Below are positions 60,582-64,000 of a stretch of 64,000 nt of DNA, in pieces. The notes under the pieces were generated by a model. The model ran no database searches and had not been told where the DNA came from. It was given only the letters and a program-made list of their open reading frames with translations. The translations under genes were made by a program, and so were the position numbers. Source of the stretch: an uncultured bacterium (GTDB lineage: Bacteria > Verrucomicrobiota > Lentisphaeria > Victivallales > UBA1829). The stretch's first letter is position 1. Every line of letters starts with the position of its first letter. The stretch lies in NCBI GenBank assembly GCA_900549415.1, contig URNX01000006.1, positions 1 through 64,000 on the forward strand, given 5' to 3'.

Positions 60582-61418
60582 TTACTTCAGATTTTCCTTT
60601 ATGCGGCTTGCGAGACGGAAGCGGAGCGGAGTTGTTCCCGTGTATTTTTTGAAAACGCGGAAAAAGAAGATTTCACTCTCGAATCCAGTTTTCCATACGA
60701 TTTCCTTGATTGCCAGATCGGTTCTTGTAAGGAGATATTTTGCGCGGCTGATGCGGCGGAGGCTGATATACTGTTTCGGGGGAATGGCGTAGATTTTGCG
60801 GAAGCGTGCGGAAAATTCCGCCCTGCGGAGTCCGGCCAGTTTTTCCAGCTCGCTGATGCGGATTTCCTGGCCGAGATGTTCATCAATATATTCGAGAATG
60901 CGCGGGAAGTTTGCATTTGTTGCGAGCGTTTCCGGAGCGTTTTTCATACGCTCGATGAACGGGAGAATCAGTTTTGTCAGCTCGTGACGAACCTCTTCTG
61001 CTTCATAGATGCTTGAACTGCGGGTAATCAGGTCATGAAATTTTCGGAAGAGTGCAAAATCTTCCGCCGCATTGACGGGTATGGCTGCCGGGCGGATGAA
61101 ACGGGAGAGCTTTTCCAGTTTTGAGGAGTGAAAATGAATCCAGCCGTGATCCGACGGTTCGATTCCCTCGAACCGGAATGGAATGACCGGGGGAATGATG
61201 TAGCGAAAGCCCGGAACGATCGGATAGACTTCCGCGGAATACAAAAGATTGAATTTCCCCCGTGTCGGGAAATACAGACGGAAATGGGCGTCTCCGGAAA
61301 ACATTCGTCCGCCTTCCCATTCGATTCTGTTCTGAGTTGAACCTGTTGTTACGTAGTTCAGGTCAAGAGTGCCGCAGAAACTGCTCCATTCATTTTTCAG
61401 CTGCCCGTACTTATCCAT
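60582..61418 (-). CDS. AraC family transcriptional regulator (right-end pseudopilin locus)
   Basis: The 278-residue protein has an N-terminal cupin (about residues 45-105, RLYFPTRGKFNLLYSAEVYP) and a C-terminal AraC domain (about 175-278, ISELEKLAGLRRAEFSARFR and AIKEIVWKTGFESEIFFFRVF). ATG 61418 has GGAGATTTTATC upstream; an in-frame ATG at 61442 is an alternative. It converges on the LacI gene with no bases between stop codons, and is divergent from the pseudopilin gene, which it probably controls. Confidence 0.9.
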   Translation of the reverse strand: MDKYGQLKNEWSSFCGTLDLNYVTTGSTQNRIEWEGGRMFSGDAHFRLYFPTRGKFNLLYSAEVYPIVPGFRYIIPPVIPFRFEGIEPSDHGWIHFHSSKLEKLSRFIRPAAIPVNAAEDFALFRKFHDLITRSSSIYEAEEVRHELTKLILPFIERMKNAPETLATNANFPRILEYIDEHLGQEIRISELEKLAGLRRAEFSARFRKIYAIPPKQYISLRRISRAKYLLTRTDLAIKEIVWKTGFESEIFFFRVFKKYTGTTPLRFRLASRIKENLK

Positions 61419-61451
61419 GATAAAATCTCCGGAAAAAGACAATTTGTTTAG

Positions 61452-61500
61452 TTGTTTTTACAATAACACCATTGACGAAACAATGCAAATGTGGTATAAT
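61452..61500 (+). promoter_or_regulatory. Promoter and operator-like repeat of the right-end pseudopilin operon
   Basis: TTGACG (61472-61477), 17 bases, TATAAT (61495-61500). Just upstream is the inverted repeat TTGT-TTTT-ACAA (61452-61463), a candidate AraC target. Confidence 0.65.
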
Positions 61501-61557
61501 AAATACAAGAAAAAAATCAGGAAGAACAGAAAAAACAAAAAAGGAAGGTATGCAATT

Positions 61558-62343
61558 ATGAAAACACATTGGTTCACCAAGTTTCCCCCATCACGTATGC
61601 GCAAATCCATGAGATTCTCCCTTATAGAGCTGCTTGTGGTAGTTGCGATTATAGCAATCCTTGCGGGCATGCTTTTGCCTGCACTGAATGCGGCGCGGTC
61701 GAAGGCGCATCAGATTTCGTGCCTGAACAACTGCAAGAGCATTGCGCTTGCCATGAACGGTTATGCGGATTCCAATGACGACTGGATTCCGCCGGCGGCA
61801 ATTGACGCAAGCGATTATTCCACTTACTGGCCGTTCCGCCTGGAGCCGTATGGACTGGGCGTGAAAAAAAAGGTGGAAGACCAGAAAAAATATACCGCAT
61901 CACAGCTTCGCTGTCCGGGAAATCCGGTTCATAATACAACCAGCAGCATCGGCGAATATGCGGTGAATGTGTGGGTCAGCGGAAACCCGAACGGAGGTCA
62001 GATGATTCACCGCAGGCTGGTTTTCAAGTCTCCATCACGCACAATTTTTGCAGGAGATTCCGACAGCTGCGCTTCAATTATTTATATCGGGCAGTCCAGA
62101 TTCCGTCATGGTGCACCGGATGACGGGAGCGGGACCAGAACCTCTTTGACGCCGGTTCCGTATCCGGCCGGGCTGGCGAACTACGCTTTTATCGACGGAC
62201 ATGCGGCGGGGATGAGACTGAAGGATTTCATGCAGTGGGGGCCGCTCAATGCCGGTTATGATCCGCTGCGCGGAACGTGTCCGGGGCTTGGAAACGTTGA
62301 TTTTGAAAAACTTCCCGGTTTCAAAATGATAAACTGGCAATAA
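61558..62343 (+). CDS. Prepilin-type N-terminal cleavage/methylation pseudopilin
   Basis: The 261-residue protein has an 18-residue basic leader, then MRFSLIELLVVVAIIAILAG and MLLPALNAARSKA. Cleavage is before the Phe/Ser, with Glu five residues after. The C-terminal domain has AFIDGHAAGMR, a DG pair preceded by a His further upstream (RFRHGAPDDGSG), so the spacing is longer than the strict H-X9-DG. ATG 61558 has AAGGAAGG upstream. It is followed 15 bases later by a secreted carbohydrate-binding protein gene, repeating the pseudopilin-plus-secreted-protein arrangement at 27.5 kb. Confidence 0.87.
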   Translation: MKTHWFTKFPPSRMRKSMRFSLIELLVVVAIIAILAGMLLPALNAARSKAHQISCLNNCKSIALAMNGYADSNDDWIPPAAIDASDYSTYWPFRLEPYGLGVKKKVEDQKKYTASQLRCPGNPVHNTTSSIGEYAVNVWVSGNPNGGQMIHRRLVFKSPSRTIFAGDSDSCASIIYIGQSRFRHGAPDDGSGTRTSLTPVPYPAGLANYAFIDGHAAGMRLKDFMQWGPLNAGYDPLRGTCPGLGNVDFEKLPGFKMINWQ

Positions 62344-62358
62344 AAAAAAGGAAAAAAA

Positions 62359-64000
62359 ATGAGCACAACACGACATTTTTGGCGGATTTTGTCCGCCGCA
62401 CTGCTGGTTCCGTTTTTTGCGGAAGCTATCGACGAGGACACTCTTACGCGGGATTATGCGTTTGAGAATCCCGGGAACACATGGAACGTGAAACATGCGA
62501 AAGTCGACCGTATTGAAGCGTTTGAGGGCCTGGCGGATACGTTTTTTTACTTGAACGGAACGTATCCGGAACGTCTGGAACAGAAACAAATCAAGGTAAA
62601 ACCGGAAACATGGTATGTGGTGAATTATGTTTACCGCTCGGAACGGATGCTCTGGTTTTCCGGCGAGGTTAAGGCTTCCGCGGACGGAAAGGTGCTCGGA
62701 CGTGGAACCGCGTATGATGCGCCGGCGTGGCGGCGGGGTAAATTCTTTTTCTATTCGGGGAAATACGATTCTGCAGATCTCTGTCTGAATATACACACGG
62801 AGAAGGCCGCGTGGCAGATCGGCCGGATAGTGATCCGTCCGATGAGCCGGGCGGAGTATGAAAACTGCGGCATGATGAGCGATTCCGGTTTTGAGCAGGT
62901 TCCGGACGGCGTCATGCGTTCTCCGGATCTGCACTGGAGTGTAAAAGTCGTTTCGGAAAATCCGTTTTCCGGAAAGAAGTGCGCCCGTTTCGATTTTCCG
63001 GAAAACGCAAAAGGTATGGTTTATTTTTCCGCCGGACAGTTTTTCATGCGTCCGGGTGACATCCTTTCCGGTTCGATAAAAGTGAGGGCGCAGCGTCCAG
63101 TGAAGATTCATATTACGATGCTGAATTTTGCGGGAGAAACCCGTGTGCCGGCCAGAACCGTTACGGCGGACGTCGGCACGGGCTGGAGCGAAGTCCCGTT
63201 CGAGTTCCGTCCGGTGCCGGTGAAAAATGAAACGGGCGGCAGCGGCTCCTGTTTTCTCTTCTTCCACTTTACGCCGAAAGACGCGCCGAATACAGTCTGG
63301 TTTGATGATCTGGAGTTTTCCGTTCAGAGAGCGGAAAACAAACCGGCGAAGAGCGGAAAGGTGATTGCGGTCAACCCTTCCTTTGAAGTCGGTCTGGACG
63401 GTTGGGAAACTCAATTCGACGAAACGGTTGAAGAGTATGGAAATGTGCGCAACCGCATGAGTGTTGATACGGACGCCGTGGTCGGACGCTATTCGCTGAA
63501 GGTCGTTAAGCCGCTGACTCCGCCGGAAAAGCGGAAATTTACAAAGACCCTGATCAGGGCGCTTCCTTTTCACCTGCCTCTGAACAGGGATTTCACGATC
63601 TCTTTCTGGGCAAAGTCGAACCGTCCGACGACTCTTTCCGTGGGGCTTCCTTATACGGGTATTGGCAATTTCACGCTTTCATCTGAATGGAAGCGTTATA
63701 CCGCTCAATTCAAAGCCATGCGGGGATTGCATACGGCAGGGACTGAAACGGAGCTCCGGATACTTTCCGCAAACGACGGTGCGACGGTTTGGCTTGACGG
63801 CGTTCAGATTGAACCGGGGAAAAACGCAACGGCATTCCAGCCTGATGCAGCTTATGAAGCGGGAACCGTTATTCCGGACCGGACATTCAAACTTGTGAAA
63901 TTCGGCGAGACATTTCCTCTGCGTGTTTATGCGGCATCCTACACCGATGCGCCGAAGGGGAAAACGGTACGAGTCACCGTTTCCGACTTTTTCAACAGAA
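62359..64000 (+). CDS. Secreted protein with carbohydrate-binding (CenC/CBM4_9-like) modules, truncated by window edge
   Basis: The frame is open to base 64000, giving 547 visible residues. It begins MSTTRHFWRILSAALLVPFF, a signal peptide ending near AEA. Module 1 (about residues 25-170) is beta-rich. Module 2 starts at about residue 175, with DSGFEQVPDG opening a CBM-like jelly roll, and ends near VWFDDLEFSV. Module 3 starts VNPSFEVGLDGWE and closes with TVWLDGVQIEPGKNA, the classic CenC/CBM4_9 ending. A catalytic domain probably follows beyond the edge. GAAAAAAAA upstream of ATG is a weak ribosome site. It is in an operon with the pseudopilin before it. Confidence 0.8.
   Translation, partial: MSTTRHFWRILSAALLVPFFAEAIDEDTLTRDYAFENPGNTWNVKHAKVDRIEAFEGLADTFFYLNGTYPERLEQKQIKVKPETWYVVNYVYRSERMLWFSGEVKASADGKVLGRGTAYDAPAWRRGKFFFYSGKYDSADLCLNIHTEKAAWQIGRIVIRPMSRAEYENCGMMSDSGFEQVPDGVMRSPDLHWSVKVVSENPFSGKKCARFDFPENAKGMVYFSAGQFFMRPGDILSGSIKVRAQRPVKIHITMLNFAGETRVPARTVTADVGTGWSEVPFEFRPVPVKNETGGSGSCFLFFHFTPKDAPNTVWFDDLEFSVQRAENKPAKSGKVIAVNPSFEVGLDGWETQFDETVEEYGNVRNRMSVDTDAVVGRYSLKVVKPLTPPEKRKFTKTLIRALPFHLPLNRDFTISFWAKSNRPTTLSVGLPYTGIGNFTLSSEWKRYTAQFKAMRGLHTAGTETELRILSANDGATVWLDGVQIEPGKNATAFQPDAAYEAGTVIPDRTFKLVKFGETFPLRVYAASYTDAPKGKTVRVTVSDFFNR

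Noticed and set aside
1..64000. CRISPR arrays or insertion sequences
   Set aside because: No regularly spaced repeats and no transposase-like coding region were found on either strand.

Overview
The window is about 55% GC and reads as a chromosome segment of a fermentative, polysaccharide-foraging bacterium. The best guess is the PVC group, probably Lentisphaerae (Victivallis-like). The grounds are several type II secretion/type IV pilin-like proteins carrying the FTLVELLVVIAIIAILAGMLL-type N-terminus and an H-X9-DG C-terminus, many AraC/LacI/GntR regulators each next to a glycoside hydrolase, and acetate kinase plus pyruvate phosphate dikinase. The assignment rests on gene style, because no rRNA is present.

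Layout. 1-1300: the tail of one pseudopilin gene and a second complete one. 1.3-6.6 kb: histidine phosphatase, ackA, then aroA with a small unknown gene and a NERD-helicase. 6.6-9.4 kb: GH127 arabinofuranosidase and a divergent AraC regulator. 9.4-16.6 kb: a probable five-gene minus-strand operon fmt - RNase E/G - ArnB-like aminotransferase - GT39 glycosyltransferase - two-domain esterase. The first four genes are joined by ATGA overlaps or very short gaps, and the esterase has an out-of-frame signal peptide in front of it. 16.7-19.4 kb: AraC regulator and divergent GH36. 19.4-24.5 kb: isochorismatase-like hydrolase, an iron-finger (BAHT/TibC-type) heptosyltransferase, a LOG-family enzyme, pgk and gap. 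24.7-27.1 kb: GH123/DUF4091 protein and AraC regulator. 27.1-35.8 kb: a polysaccharide locus with pseudopilin, secreted beta-helix protein and a giant GH2, followed by decayed genes (a short hydrolase remnant and a frameshifted solute-binding protein). 35.8-42.2 kb: secreted unknown, tsf, rpsB, a motif-depleted HypF-like protein and hisB. 42.3-48 kb: lipoprotein, ppdK, membrane-anchored unknown and bioA. 48-50.6 kb: GntR regulator with a long palindromic operator and a three-gene phage-lysis-like cassette. 50.7-50.9 kb: tRNA-Leu and tRNA-Thr. 51-58.5 kb: a structured non-coding stretch, then a tightly overlapping plus-strand operon of 5-formyl-THF cyclo-ligase, RNase Y, HD protein, OppF-type ATPase, DUF3142 protein and a large CGPFFP lipoprotein. 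58.5-64 kb: GH130 with a LacI regulator, AraC regulator, another pseudopilin, and a secreted carbohydrate-binding protein that runs off the right edge.

How it fits together. Housekeeping genes for central carbon flux (ackA, pgk, gap, ppdK), translation (rpsB, tsf, fmt) and RNA decay (both RNase E/G and RNase Y) are interleaved with small sugar-utilisation modules. A typical module is one transcription factor plus one or two glycoside hydrolases. In three places a pseudopilin gene lies just upstream of a secreted glycan-active gene or of another pseudopilin. No CRISPR array, rRNA operon, insertion sequence or replication origin was seen.

Most worth a second look: the HypF-like protein that has lost nearly every catalytic motif; the split signal peptide/esterase at a poly-A tract; the ribosome-site hairpin before the GH123 gene; the paired TTGAAACA operators; and the structured RNA upstream of the folate gene.
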